Source: an uncultured Lewinella sp.
Lineage (GTDB): Bacteria; Bacteroidota; Bacteroidia; Chitinophagales; Saprospiraceae
Direction: 5' to 3'
DNA: 64,000 nt
Assembly (NCBI GenBank): GCA_937873655.1
Contig: CALMYQ010000011.1
Span: 1-64,000, forward strand
The first letter of the stretch is position 1; each line of letters starts with the position of its first letter. A program made the translations under genes and the position numbers. Shown in pieces: positions 8,406 through 16,233 of this stretch. Below the pieces are notes generated by a model. That model was not told the DNA's origin, made no database searches, and saw nothing but the letters and a program-made list of their open reading frames with translations.

Positions 8406-8417
8406 AATCCGTATTTC

Positions 8418-9683
8418 ATGACTGACAAAACACGTGAAACCCTGCTCACGCATCTCCAGACCGCCGTGGAGATCGAGCTGAGCACCATTCCCATTTACCT
8501 CTACACGTATTATTCCATCAACCGGGTTCCGGATTGCAGCGACAATTTCAAAAACGGGCAACAGCTGGCCACTTTTGCCAACAGGGCCGGCGGGCTGATC
8601 ATGAGCGTTGCCGTGGAAGAAATGCTGCACATGTCGCTGGCCTGCAACCTGCTGCGATCCCTTGGCGGGCAGCCTGCGCTGTATTGCAAATCCCCTGGCG
8701 CTTATCCGACCAATCTGCCGCACCACAAGGCCGGTTTTTCCGTCGGATTATCAAAGCTGACGGCCGACCAGCTCAACCTGTTCCTCGGCATCGAGGCGCC
8801 CGAAAAGAAAGGGGCTCCTCCCCAGGGAGACAATTGGGAAACCATCGGTCAGTTTTACGATTACATCAAGGAGGTGATCATCCATCATACTACGGATGCG
8901 GACTTCCGGCACGAAGACACCCAGATCGGCAAAAAAGGGTATTACGCATCCAATAACGTGGATACGGTTTATCCGAAGGATGCCTACTACATCAGGCAAC
9001 CTGAAAACCCGCATGACCCTGTTGCGCGGGGCGCCAGCCAGGCGGTTTACCCGAACAATGACGACAGCGGCGAATTGATGATCGTCAACAACAAGGCGGC
9101 GGCCATCAAGGCCATTGAGATCATCTCTCACCAGGGCGAAGGGTACCCTTCCGACCCGGAACACGAAGCCGATGATCCGGAAAAGAACGAGGATTCCCAC
9201 TGGTACAAATACAACGAACTTTATAAGCAGATCCAGACCCTGAGCAAAGGCGAACTCGCCTGCATCGTTCATCCCTTTCCGGACAACCCGACCAGAGCGG
9301 GCTATCCGTCCCAATTCTATCCGTTGGTTGACCTGGCCAACGCCGTTTATTCCTATTTGTTCCTGCTCACCGAAACCAGCTTCAGGCTCAGGGGCAACGC
9401 ACAGTACAGCATGTTCTATATCGGCATGCACAAGGGCATGATCTTTATTCTGGATAAAATACTCGGCGGCATGCGCTACCTGTACCTCAATAACAAGGAC
9501 GGCCAGGTGCTGGCGCCCACCTTTGAAAATTATCAGTTCAACAGCCTGGCGACCGCCAAACAGGAATTGATCGCTTTGTGCGAGGCCGTACCCGCTTCCC
9601 TCCAGCTGAACCCGAACATCCTGCCCCGGATCAAGGATCTGCCGGATGTAAATGTCGGCGCCGACGGGCATGTCCGTTTTTAG
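8418..9683 (+). CDS. Ferritin-like protein, VioB / iminophenyl-pyruvate dimer synthase type
   Basis: 421 residues, no signal peptide. The N-terminus matches the ferritin-like domain found in VioB/StaD/RebD-type proteins: LLTHLQTAVEIELSTIPIYL (metal-ligand Glu near residue 20), then AVEEMLHMSLACNLL (EExxH, residues 67-71) and a later helix LANAVYSYLFLLTETSF with another Glu. These would form a non-haem di-iron or single-metal four-helix bundle. In violacein and rebeccamycin pathways the relatives couple imino-acids oxidatively, but stand-alone members are of unknown function. It is the first gene of a tight four-gene run, 37 bp from the Cys-rich gene. I infer an oxidative or metal-handling role alongside the MNIO enzyme. 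Confidence 0.85.
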   Translation: MTDKTRETLLTHLQTAVEIELSTIPIYLYTYYSINRVPDCSDNFKNGQQLATFANRAGGLIMSVAVEEMLHMSLACNLLRSLGGQPALYCKSPGAYPTNLPHHKAGFSVGLSKLTADQLNLFLGIEAPEKKGAPPQGDNWETIGQFYDYIKEVIIHHTTDADFRHEDTQIGKKGYYASNNVDTVYPKDAYYIRQPENPHDPVARGASQAVYPNNDDSGELMIVNNKAAAIKAIEIISHQGEGYPSDPEHEADDPEKNEDSHWYKYNELYKQIQTLSKGELACIVHPFPDNPTRAGYPSQFYPLVDLANAVYSYLFLLTETSFRLRGNAQYSMFYIGMHKGMIFILDKILGGMRYLYLNNKDGQVLAPTFENYQFNSLATAKQELIALCEAVPASLQLNPNILPRIKDLPDVNVGADGHVRF

Positions 9684-9720
9684 CGGCATCAGTGTTTATT
9701 AATGTTCAAATCGATTAACC

Positions 9721-10188
9721 ATGAGTACACCTAATATTCCGCTCGAATTGCATGCTTGCATGGGCCTCAACGCCTGCAAAGGCCATGACAGACTCGGCGC
9801 CAACGAATGCGCCGGCACGGGCGCCTGCGCCACCGCCGCCCAGCATACCTGCCACACCCTCAACGACTGCCGCGGACAAGGCGGCTGCGGGCTCTACGGC
9901 ACCGGTGAGGAGCAGAATCATCCCGGAGAAAACCCCTGCGCCTGGCAGGGATCCTGCGCCGTGCCGATCAATGCCGAGCGTTTCTCCACCGACGGGCCGA
10001 ACCAGGGCAAAGGGGTCTGGCTGAGAGCCCGCGAGCTCTTCGAAAAAAGAATGGCCAAAACAGGCCGCCAATTCGGGGCGTCGCCTTCGCCGGTCGGCCC
10101 TACGGCTGCCTGGCTCAAGGAGAACTATGACCCCGAGTATACCGCCTGCGGCGCCAGCGGCATGAGCGGGGGAGGGAGCTGCATATAA
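9721..10188 (+). CDS. Cys-rich CX5C-repeat protein, candidate MNIO substrate (RiPP precursor)
   Basis: 155 residues with 11 Cys. Five CX5C units lie in the N-terminal half: C13-C19 (CMGLNAC), C30-C36 (CAGTGAC), C44-C50 (CHTLNDC), C50-C56 (CRGQGGC, sharing Cys50) and C73-C79 (CAWQGSC). A Cys-free middle with a charged helix (VWLRARELFEKRMAK) follows, then C143 and C154 in a Gly/Ser-rich tail. There is no signal peptide or membrane segment. It is encoded 8 bp before a DUF692/MNIO gene, where precursor peptides of this enzyme class normally sit. It does not look like the short, secreted DUF2282/BufA bufferin precursors, so the family assignment is open. It could instead be a metal-binding protein matured by the MNIO enzyme. 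Confidence 0.8.
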   Translation: MSTPNIPLELHACMGLNACKGHDRLGANECAGTGACATAAQHTCHTLNDCRGQGGCGLYGTGEEQNHPGENPCAWQGSCAVPINAERFSTDGPNQGKGVWLRARELFEKRMAKTGRQFGASPSPVGPTAAWLKENYDPEYTACGASGMSGGGSCI

Positions 10189-10196
10189 TCCGTGCG

Positions 10197-11150
10197 ATGT
10201 ACACCAAAGACAAATACGCTTCAGCCGTAACGGCCATGCCCAACCTGGGTTTGGGGCTGGGCCTGCGCTCCGTTCACTTCGACCATATCCTCGGAAACAG
10301 GCCGGAAATTGCCTGGTTTGAAGCCATTTCAGAGAACTTCATGTATTCTCAGGGGCGGCCCCGCTACGTATTGCGCCGGGTGGCCGAGCATTATCCGGTC
10401 GTGTTGCACGGCGTTTCGCTGTCCATCGGCAGTACGGAAACCCTTAACCTGGAATACCTCCGGAAATTGAAGACCCTGGCCGAAGAGGTCCGTCCGCAAT
10501 GGGTCAGCGACCATCTGTGCTGGACCGGCGTGCTGGGCGCCAATACCCACGACCTGTTGCCGTTGCCTTTGACGGAAGAAGCCTTGCGCCATATAACGGG
10601 CCGGATCAAACAGGTGCAGGACTTCCTGGAACGCCCGCTGATCCTGGAAAACCCGAGCACCTATGTGAGCTTTACGGGCTCCACCATCCCCGAACCGGAA
10701 TTTCTGAACCTGCTGACCCGGGAAACAGGTTGCGGTTTGCTGCTGGACGTCAACAATTGCTACGTGACCTGTTTTAATTCGGGATATGATCCGGTGGCGT
10801 ATATCGAATCGCTGCCGCATGATCGCATCGTCCAGATTCACCTGGCCGGCCATCAGCACTGCGGTACGCATATCATCGATACCCATGACCGGCCGGTGGT
10901 AGCGGAGGTCTGGAAGCTGTTCAGCCTTGCCTGGCAACGGACGGGCGGAGTAGCTACCTTGCTGGAGTGGGACAGCAACATTCCCGCTTTTGAGGACTGC
11001 CTGGATGAGCTGCATAAGGCAAAAGCTTTCATGAAAGCGCATCCGGACCTGGCCTTCGATGACGTGAAGCCGGATGAAAGGGAACCCGCTTTGTCAACGC
11101 CGATCGATTTTCTGGTACCCGAAGTGCTGCTCAGCCACCGGGACGAATAA
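10197..11150 (+). CDS. DUF692 / MNIO-family multinuclear iron oxidative enzyme
   Basis: 317 residues with the TIM-barrel metal site of the DUF692 (MNIO) family: EAISENFM, VVLHGVSLSIG, WVSDHLCW, LILENPSTY, LLLDVNNCYV, IVQIHLAGH, IIDTHDRPV and LLEWDSNIP, which together supply the His/Asp/Glu/Asn ligands for two or three irons. Characterised relatives (MbnB, TglH, BufB, ChrH) oxidatively rearrange cysteines of ribosomal peptides. ATG 10197 lies 8 bp after the Cys-rich gene. The stop codon overlaps the start of the next gene by one base (TAATG), so the two are translationally coupled. The obvious substrate is the CX5C protein encoded just upstream. Confidence 0.93.
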   Translation: MYTKDKYASAVTAMPNLGLGLGLRSVHFDHILGNRPEIAWFEAISENFMYSQGRPRYVLRRVAEHYPVVLHGVSLSIGSTETLNLEYLRKLKTLAEEVRPQWVSDHLCWTGVLGANTHDLLPLPLTEEALRHITGRIKQVQDFLERPLILENPSTYVSFTGSTIPEPEFLNLLTRETGCGLLLDVNNCYVTCFNSGYDPVAYIESLPHDRIVQIHLAGHQHCGTHIIDTHDRPVVAEVWKLFSLAWQRTGGVATLLEWDSNIPAFEDCLDELHKAKAFMKAHPDLAFDDVKPDEREPALSTPIDFLVPEVLLSHRDE

Positions 11151-11974
11151 TGGACATGGAAGAGAAAAACGGTTCGCTGGCGGACTTGCAGGCCTGGATG
11201 CAATACGCATTGGTTCACCCGGAGGATCTATCCGCCGCGGAGGATGCAGACCGGCTGGTATTGCCTTCCCGGGCCCTGTCGCCCCGCCAGCGGCTGGCCA
11301 TTTATCAGCGCGGGTACTACGCCCGTTTGGTGCAATGCCTGGAAGGGCAGTTCAAAGTCCTGTGCAGCACCCTCGGGCCGCCGCTTTTCCGGGATTTTGC
11401 GGGCGCCTACCTGCGGGAATACCCGTCTGTAAGCCCGACCCTTTCCGACCTCGGTGAGCGCTTCGCCGATTACCTTCAGCAGACCCGGCCCGACAGGGAT
11501 GCCGGTGAAAAAGAACCCTGGGTCGACTTTATGGTCGACCTGGCGCGATTTGAATGGGATTTATACCGGGTTTTTGATGCCCGGGGCCACGAAGGCAAGC
11601 CCTATGCCGGCTTTTCGGTTCCGGATGATCAGATCGGTCTTCAACCCTGTATTTTCCTGCGGGAATACCGGTTTCCGGTCAGCGGCTACTATACGGCAGT
11701 GGCGCAAGGAAAGGAAGCCGATATGCCGGCCCCGGACCGGCATTTTGTTGCCTTTTGCCGCAAGGATTACCGGATCGGTATTTTTACCTTGTTGGCGCCG
11801 CAGTTTTATTTTTTGTCCGTTTTACAGCAAGGAGCGGAAGTTTCTGTTGCCCTCGGCCTGACGGTTGAAAAATTTGGTGCGAACCCGGAAAAAGCCCGCT
11901 CAGCCTGGCATGAATGGAAGAATAAATGGACTGAAGCCGGCTTTTTTATTGATCGTGGCGCGCTATCCGGTTGA
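11150..11974 (+). CDS. DUF2063-type partner protein of the MNIO enzyme (BufC-like)
   Basis: 274 residues. The N-terminal half matches the DUF2063 domain: LSPRQRLAIYQRGYYARLVQ, then CSTLGPPLFRDFAGAYLREY and a YPSVSPTLSDLGERFADYL segment. In methanobactin- and bufferin-type clusters the equivalent protein (MbnC/BufC-like) binds the precursor leader and presents it to the MNIO enzyme. The C-terminal half is a less conserved alpha/beta region. It overlaps the MNIO gene by one base, a strong sign of a stoichiometric partner. No transporter or protease gene follows within the same run. Confidence 0.88.
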   Translation: MDMEEKNGSLADLQAWMQYALVHPEDLSAAEDADRLVLPSRALSPRQRLAIYQRGYYARLVQCLEGQFKVLCSTLGPPLFRDFAGAYLREYPSVSPTLSDLGERFADYLQQTRPDRDAGEKEPWVDFMVDLARFEWDLYRVFDARGHEGKPYAGFSVPDDQIGLQPCIFLREYRFPVSGYYTAVAQGKEADMPAPDRHFVAFCRKDYRIGIFTLLAPQFYFLSVLQQGAEVSVALGLTVEKFGANPEKARSAWHEWKNKWTEAGFFIDRGALSG

Positions 11975-12016
11975 TTTTGAGTGCAAAAGGTTACCCGTTT
12001 TCTATGACGATTGTCA

Positions 12017-12047
12017 TTGGATACCGGGTGTAAAATGAGCTAATTTG
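12017..12047 (+). promoter_or_regulatory. Candidate Bacteroidota promoter for the ATP-grasp gene
   Basis: TTG (12017-12019), 21-base spacer, TAATTTG (12041-12047), a near match to the Bacteroidota TTTG / TAnnTTTG promoter, 30 bases before the start codon. A short palindrome (ATGAC-GATT-GTCAT, 12004-12017) overlaps the upstream box and could be an operator. It suggests separate transcription from the MNIO run. Confidence 0.35.
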
Positions 12048-12077
12048 CCGGATCAACTGATATTAGCAACCTAGCGC

Positions 12078-13592
12078 ATGGGAAAAGAAACGAATATTCA
12101 GGCAGATGCCGGCTTTGATCTGCTCCAGCAACGGTTCGTCGATCATTTCCAGGATATATTTCTCAACGATCTGGCAGAGAAAACGGTCGTTATTATCCCA
12201 AGTCTTACGCTGGACAGCCGGATCCTGAAAACCCTCAAAGGGGCCATCCACTATGAAGAGCGATTGCTTTGCCTGTTGATGTTGCTGCGCATGCCGCGCA
12301 CGCGGGTTATTTACGTCACCAGCATCCCCATTGACGATACCATTATTGATTATTACCTTCATTTGTTACCCGGCATCACCGGATATCACGCCCGGCGGAG
12401 GCTGACCTTACTGAGCTGTTATGACGCCTCCAGCGTTTCCCTCACGGAGAAGATCCTGCAGCGGCCGCGGCTGATCAAAAGGATCAAAGACCATATCAAG
12501 AACCCGGATCTTACCCATATGGTCTGTTTCAATGAAACGGAGGTGGAAAAAGACCTGGCCATGCGGCTGGGTACGCCGGTCTACGGCTGCGACCCAAAGC
12601 TGGAGATCCTTGGGACCAAGACCGGCAGCCGTCAAATTTTCCGGCAGCTGGGTTTATTGCTGCCTCCGGGCGAAGAAGACCTGCATTCCGGGAAGGAAGT
12701 GGCCGCCGCACTGGCCGGGTTGAAGCTGGCCGATCCGGAATTGAGAAAAGCCGTGGTGAAAATGAACGACGGTTTTTCAGGTGAAGGCAATGCGGTGTAC
12801 AAATATACCGGCAGCGAAACTTTGTCGGATGACCCTGCGGCCGAGATCCTTAATCACTTGCCTGACCGGTTGAATATTGTAGCGAAGGGCCTTTCCTTCA
12901 AGGTTTTCATGGAGAAATTTGAACGGATGGGCGGAATTGTGGAGGCCTTCATTGATGGGAAAATCAAGGAATCTCCTTCAGTACAGTGCAGGATCAATCC
13001 TTTGGGCGGTTGTGAAGTGATCTCCACCCACGATCAATTGTTAGGCGGCGACGACGGCCAGGTCTTTATCGGCGCAACGTTTCCCGCCAACCCGGAATAC
13101 CACCGCGAAATCGCCGGTATCGGCATGCAGGTGGCCCGGGAATTGTGCAAATACGGCGTGTTGGGCCGATTCGGGATCGACTTCATCTCCATTAAGGAAG
13201 AAGAAGGGTGGAAGCATTATGCTATCGAGATCAACCTGAGGAAAGGCGGCACCACGCATCCCTTTCTGATGCTCCAGTTTCTGACCGGCGGTGAATTCAA
13301 CGGCGAGGAAGGCGTGTTCAAAATGCCCAACGGACAGACCAGGTGCTATATCGCCTCCGACAATGTGGAAGATCCCAAATACAAAGGGCTTGCGCCCTGC
13401 GATCTGATCGATATCGCCATGTATCACCGCATTCAATACGACGGCGCTACCCAGTGTGGGGTTACCTTCCACATGATCGGAGCCCTGTCCCAATACGGCA
13501 AGCTCGGCATGGTGTGCATCGGCCGCACCCAGGAAGAGGCGCGGTCTTATTTCATCCGCACCCTTCAGATCCTGGACGAGGAATGCGGATAG
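12078..13592 (+). CDS. ATP-grasp ligase, PGM1 peptide-ligase-related
   Basis: 504 residues. The N-terminal ~170 residues look like the pre-ATP-grasp domain of the PGM1-type family (TVVIIPSLTLDSRILKTLKG, YVTSIPIDDTIIDYYLHLLP). The central part is an ATP-grasp fold (VVKMNDGFSGEGNAVYKY for nucleotide and YAIEINLRKGGTTHPFLMLQ for metal/phosphate binding). The C-terminal part carries a FHMIGALSQYGKLGMVCIGR segment as in the PGM1 C-terminal domain. PGM1, from pheganomycin biosynthesis, joins a non-ribosomal amino acid to a ribosomal peptide. The Bacteroidota members are uncharacterised. It is co-directional with the MNIO cluster but 103 bp away with its own candidate promoter, so a link is possible but unproven. 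Confidence 0.8.
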   Translation: MGKETNIQADAGFDLLQQRFVDHFQDIFLNDLAEKTVVIIPSLTLDSRILKTLKGAIHYEERLLCLLMLLRMPRTRVIYVTSIPIDDTIIDYYLHLLPGITGYHARRRLTLLSCYDASSVSLTEKILQRPRLIKRIKDHIKNPDLTHMVCFNETEVEKDLAMRLGTPVYGCDPKLEILGTKTGSRQIFRQLGLLLPPGEEDLHSGKEVAAALAGLKLADPELRKAVVKMNDGFSGEGNAVYKYTGSETLSDDPAAEILNHLPDRLNIVAKGLSFKVFMEKFERMGGIVEAFIDGKIKESPSVQCRINPLGGCEVISTHDQLLGGDDGQVFIGATFPANPEYHREIAGIGMQVARELCKYGVLGRFGIDFISIKEEEGWKHYAIEINLRKGGTTHPFLMLQFLTGGEFNGEEGVFKMPNGQTRCYIASDNVEDPKYKGLAPCDLIDIAMYHRIQYDGATQCGVTFHMIGALSQYGKLGMVCIGRTQEEARSYFIRTLQILDEECG

Positions 13593-13595
13593 GGG

Positions 13596-13715
13596 TGAGG
13601 AATTGAGGAACTGAGGAACTGAGGAACTGAGGAATCGAGGAATTGAGGAATCGAGGAATCGAGGAATTGAGGAACTGAGGAACTGAGGAATCGAGGAACT
13701 GAGGAACTGAGGAAT
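13596..13715. repeat. GAGGAAYY octamer array, 15 units
   Basis: Fifteen contiguous 8-bp units of the form YGAGGAAY starting three bases after the ATP-grasp stop codon. The varying bases are the pyrimidines (TGAGGAAC, CGAGGAAT and so on). The same unit occurs at 16195-16226 and, inverted, at 45147-45186. Reading frames crossing it on the minus strand encode Ser/Pro/Phe repeats and are not genes. Confidence 0.95.
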
Positions 13716-13747
13716 GGGATACCGTTCCGGCTAAAATGTGCCGGAGA

Positions 13748-13779
13748 CCGGCGAGGCATAAAAGGGTGATCCTCGCCGG
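13748..13779. terminator. Hairpin between convergent genes
   Basis: CCGGCGAGG (13748-13756) and CCTCGCCGG (13771-13779) form a perfect 9-bp GC-rich stem with a 14-base loop, 20 bp beyond the lipoprotein stop codon. It lacks a T-tract on either strand, so it may stall or protect transcripts rather than terminate classically. Confidence 0.45.
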
Positions 13780-13799
13780 CCGGTGAAGAGGCATATAAA

Positions 13800-14480
13800 T
13801 TATTTTGCCGTCAGCAGTGCATAAGCCTGAACATTCGGGTTAGCGGGCGGCGGCGCTCCGCAACACGTGCTCAGGCTGGAGGTAAAAGAGGTGTAGAGGT
13901 TGTGCCGGTCATAGACCAGGTAACCGTCAAGGCCGAAGATAACCGGTACGCAGGAGACGATCTTTTTATCCTTGAAGGTGGAAACGCCTATGTTGAACTG
14001 ATCTACCTTGCCGATATAATCGCCGGTAAAGGTCAGATTGCCGTCCCAGACCAGGCAATTTTCCTGTTTCAGGGTTTTGACCGGAGATTGGGTGAGCCGC
14101 AGAGAGTCTGAGCCGTAAAAATAGAACAGGGAACTGCTCTGCCGGGTCTCGGGCGCCATTTCAAGCATATCCTTGCTCCATTTGGCGCCGAATTTCAGCG
14201 GCTCCAGGCGGGCGGTGTTGGAGCCCGGAGTGAAATCTTCCTCGAAGAACAGGCTGTCGCCTTTGATTTCCGTGATCCTGAGGACGAGGGTATCGCCGGT
14301 AAGGGTCACGTTGCCGCACTGGCCGGTATAACCCAGGTAATGATTGGTCTGCCCCACGGTTGGGTTTTGGAAATCGATCAACGTGGGATCGTAATTGTCG
14401 TCGGGTCGGCTGATTTCTTTTTCACAGCCGGCGAAGGCCAGGACGGCGATCAGCAGGAACAAATTGGAAATCTTTTGCAT
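13800..14480 (-). CDS. Lipoprotein of unknown function
   Basis: 226 residues with a lipoprotein signal (MQKISNLFLLIAVLAFAGC, lipobox AFAGC), so attached to a cell-envelope membrane. The rest is Thr/Ser/Asp-rich beta-type sequence with no motif I recognise. Two adjacent Cys (STCCGA) lie near the C-terminus. The YCII-like gene is upstream on the same strand across a 72-bp gap. Confidence 0.75.
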   Translation of the reverse strand: MQKISNLFLLIAVLAFAGCEKEISRPDDNYDPTLIDFQNPTVGQTNHYLGYTGQCGNVTLTGDTLVLRITEIKGDSLFFEEDFTPGSNTARLEPLKFGAKWSKDMLEMAPETRQSSSLFYFYGSDSLRLTQSPVKTLKQENCLVWDGNLTFTGDYIGKVDQFNIGVSTFKDKKIVSCVPVIFGLDGYLVYDRHNLYTSFTSSLSTCCGAPPPANPNVQAYALLTAK

Positions 14481-14552
14481 GGAATCCTTCTTTTTTACCG
14501 GGTAGACAGGATTCCGGTGAGAAAGGGTTGGCTCCGGGCTCCGATAATTGCC

Positions 14553-14870
14553 TCAATGGAAAATATCTCTCAATTCCAAGGTGCCGCTATATTGCAGATG
14601 CGGGCAGGTTTTGGCAATATCCAGGGCCTCTTCCAGGCTGGCTGCTTCAAAGAGGAAATAACCCGAAATGTCATTCTTATCCAGCGGATGGATTTCGACC
14701 TCCGGATTTTGCCGGCCGTTCAACCGGTAGGCATCGCCGTGCAATGCTTCACCCCCGGCCCAACCCAATTGTTTCAGGTGTTTCACCCAATTGGAATATT
14801 CATGGAATTGTTGGTTGGGATCCTCGGGCGGCGTATCGTCGTTTTTGACCAGCAGGGCATACTGATGCAT
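14553..14870 (-). CDS. YCII-related small protein
   Basis: About 105 residues from the chosen start. MHQYALLVKNDD, SNWVKHLKQLGWAGGEALHG, GYFLFEAASLEEALDIAKTCP and VEIHPLD match the YCII/DGPF ferredoxin-like fold (pattern Y-LL, W-L-G, G-L-, GPY/GYF, A---A--CP). The frame opens further upstream, but ATG 14870 is preceded by GGAGGT at 10 bases and begins exactly where the fold does. Members are often near sigma-factor genes or act as small enzymes; function here unknown. Confidence 0.8.
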   Translation of the reverse strand: MHQYALLVKNDDTPPEDPNQQFHEYSNWVKHLKQLGWAGGEALHGDAYRLNGRQNPEVEIHPLDKNDISGYFLFEAASLEEALDIAKTCPHLQYSGTLELRDIFH

Positions 14871-15072
14871 GGCCGGATTTACCTCCGGATTTTCGACTGC
14901 AACAGGGATTGCAGCATTTGGCCGGGCTGATTTTCCGGCTGCTATGACCATACCGTCAGGCTCTGGCGCTTGAAATAATCCGGTATTTCCAAATGTTTGC
15001 TGTATATTGACACTTGAATAACGGCCGGTAAGAAATACGGCTTGCGTTCAAATTCGAAAACCAACTGTCAAT

Positions 15073-16197
15073 ATGAAAGCACTGGAAATCCTGCTGATAG
15101 CCTGTTTTTTGCCGTTTGCACAATTTGCCTCCGGCCAGGGAAACCCAAGCCCCTCCGGGCCCCTTCGGGTTGGGGTTGTTGGGCTGACTCATGCTCATGT
15201 ACACTGGATTCTGGGTCGGGAGAAACGCGGGGATATCGAAATCGTAGGGATTGCCGAACCCAACCGGGACCTGGCCGAACGGTTCGCCGAACAACATGGC
15301 ATTGATATGTCCCTGGTATACCCCACGCTGGAGGAAATGGTGGAAAAGACCAAACCAGAGGCCGTGACCGCGTTCAATTCCATTTTTGACCACCTTAAAA
15401 CCGTGGAATTTTGCGCGCCAAGAGGCATACACGTCATGGTGGAAAAACCGCTGGCCGTGAGTTATGATCACGCTGAAAAGATGATCAGGCTGGCGCGCGA
15501 AAACGGCATTTACCTGTTGACCAACTACGAAACGACCTGGTACGGCAGCAATGCAAAAGCCTACCGTTTGGTCCATGAGGATCAGGCCATCGGCGAAATC
15601 CGGAAGATGGTCTTCCACCACGGCCACCAGGGGCCGATCGAGATCGGCTGCAACCCGGAATTCCTCGAATTTCTGACGGACCCCGTCCTGAACGGCGGCG
15701 GCGCCCTGACCGATTTCGGCTGCTACGGCGCCAACCTGGCCACCTGGTTCCTGCAAGGGCAGGAGCCCGAATCCGTCACCTGCCTCACCCGGCAGATCAA
15801 ACCGGACCTTTATCCGAAAGTGGAGGACGAAGCCACCATCCTGTTGAATTATCCCAAGGCCCAGGTGGTCATACAGGCCTCCTGGAACTGGCCGTTCGGG
15901 CGCAAGGACGCCGAAATCTACGGCACCACCGGCTACGTCTTTTGCCGCGACGGCCGGCAAATGACCATCATGGAAAATGAGAAAACCGGCCCCTGGCCCC
16001 TGAAAGCGGACCCCCTCCCTAAGTCGGTCGACGACCCCTTCGCCTACCTGGAGCAGGTCGTTCGCGGCAAGGTCAAGGTCCGGCCATTCGACCTGTCCTC
16101 ACCTGAAAATAATGAGATTGTGGTGAAAATCCTGGAAGCAGCCAAGCATGCGGCTAAAACAGGCAAAACGGTGGAGTGGAAGAGGTTTTTTAAATGA
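15073..16197 (+). CDS. Exported Gfo/Idh/MocA-family oxidoreductase
   Basis: 374 residues. A signal peptide (MKALEILLIACFLPFAQFASG) precedes a Rossmann domain (GVVGLTHAHVHWIL, DIEIVGIAEPNRDLAERF) and the family EKP motif (GIHVMVEKPLAV). The C-terminal half holds the alpha/beta dimer domain with DPVLNGGGALTDFGCYGANL. Exported members with a bound NAD(P) act on sugars or glycosides. The glycine motif here reads GVVGLTHAH rather than GxGxxG, a variation seen in family members. The stop codon forms the first bases of an octamer array. Confidence 0.88.
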   Translation: MKALEILLIACFLPFAQFASGQGNPSPSGPLRVGVVGLTHAHVHWILGREKRGDIEIVGIAEPNRDLAERFAEQHGIDMSLVYPTLEEMVEKTKPEAVTAFNSIFDHLKTVEFCAPRGIHVMVEKPLAVSYDHAEKMIRLARENGIYLLTNYETTWYGSNAKAYRLVHEDQAIGEIRKMVFHHGHQGPIEIGCNPEFLEFLTDPVLNGGGALTDFGCYGANLATWFLQGQEPESVTCLTRQIKPDLYPKVEDEATILLNYPKAQVVIQASWNWPFGRKDAEIYGTTGYVFCRDGRQMTIMENEKTGPWPLKADPLPKSVDDPFAYLEQVVRGKVKVRPFDLSSPENNEIVVKILEAAKHAAKTGKTVEWKRFFK

Positions 16198-16226
16198 GGA
16201 ATCGAGGAATCGAGGAACTGAGGAAT
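16195..16226. repeat. GAGGAAYY octamer array, 4 units
   Basis: Four 8-bp units (TGAGGAAT, CGAGGAAT, CGAGGAAC, TGAGGAAT). The first supplies the TGA stop of the preceding oxidoreductase, and the array ends 7 bp before the stop of the convergent small gene. Confidence 0.9.
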
Positions 16227-16233
16227 CGAACCG

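Noticed and set aside
13596..13715. Possible CRISPR array
   Set aside because: Units are 8 bp with no spacers and there are no cas genes.
13552..13794. Minus-strand frame encoding Ser/Pro/Phe repeats
   Set aside because: Wholly explained by the GAGGAAYY octamer array; 24 bp is a multiple of three, so it stays open by chance.
14956..15960. 334-codon minus-strand frame antisense to the Gfo/Idh oxidoreductase
   Set aside because: No recognisable motif, and the oxidoreductase on the plus strand has a signal peptide and all family motifs.
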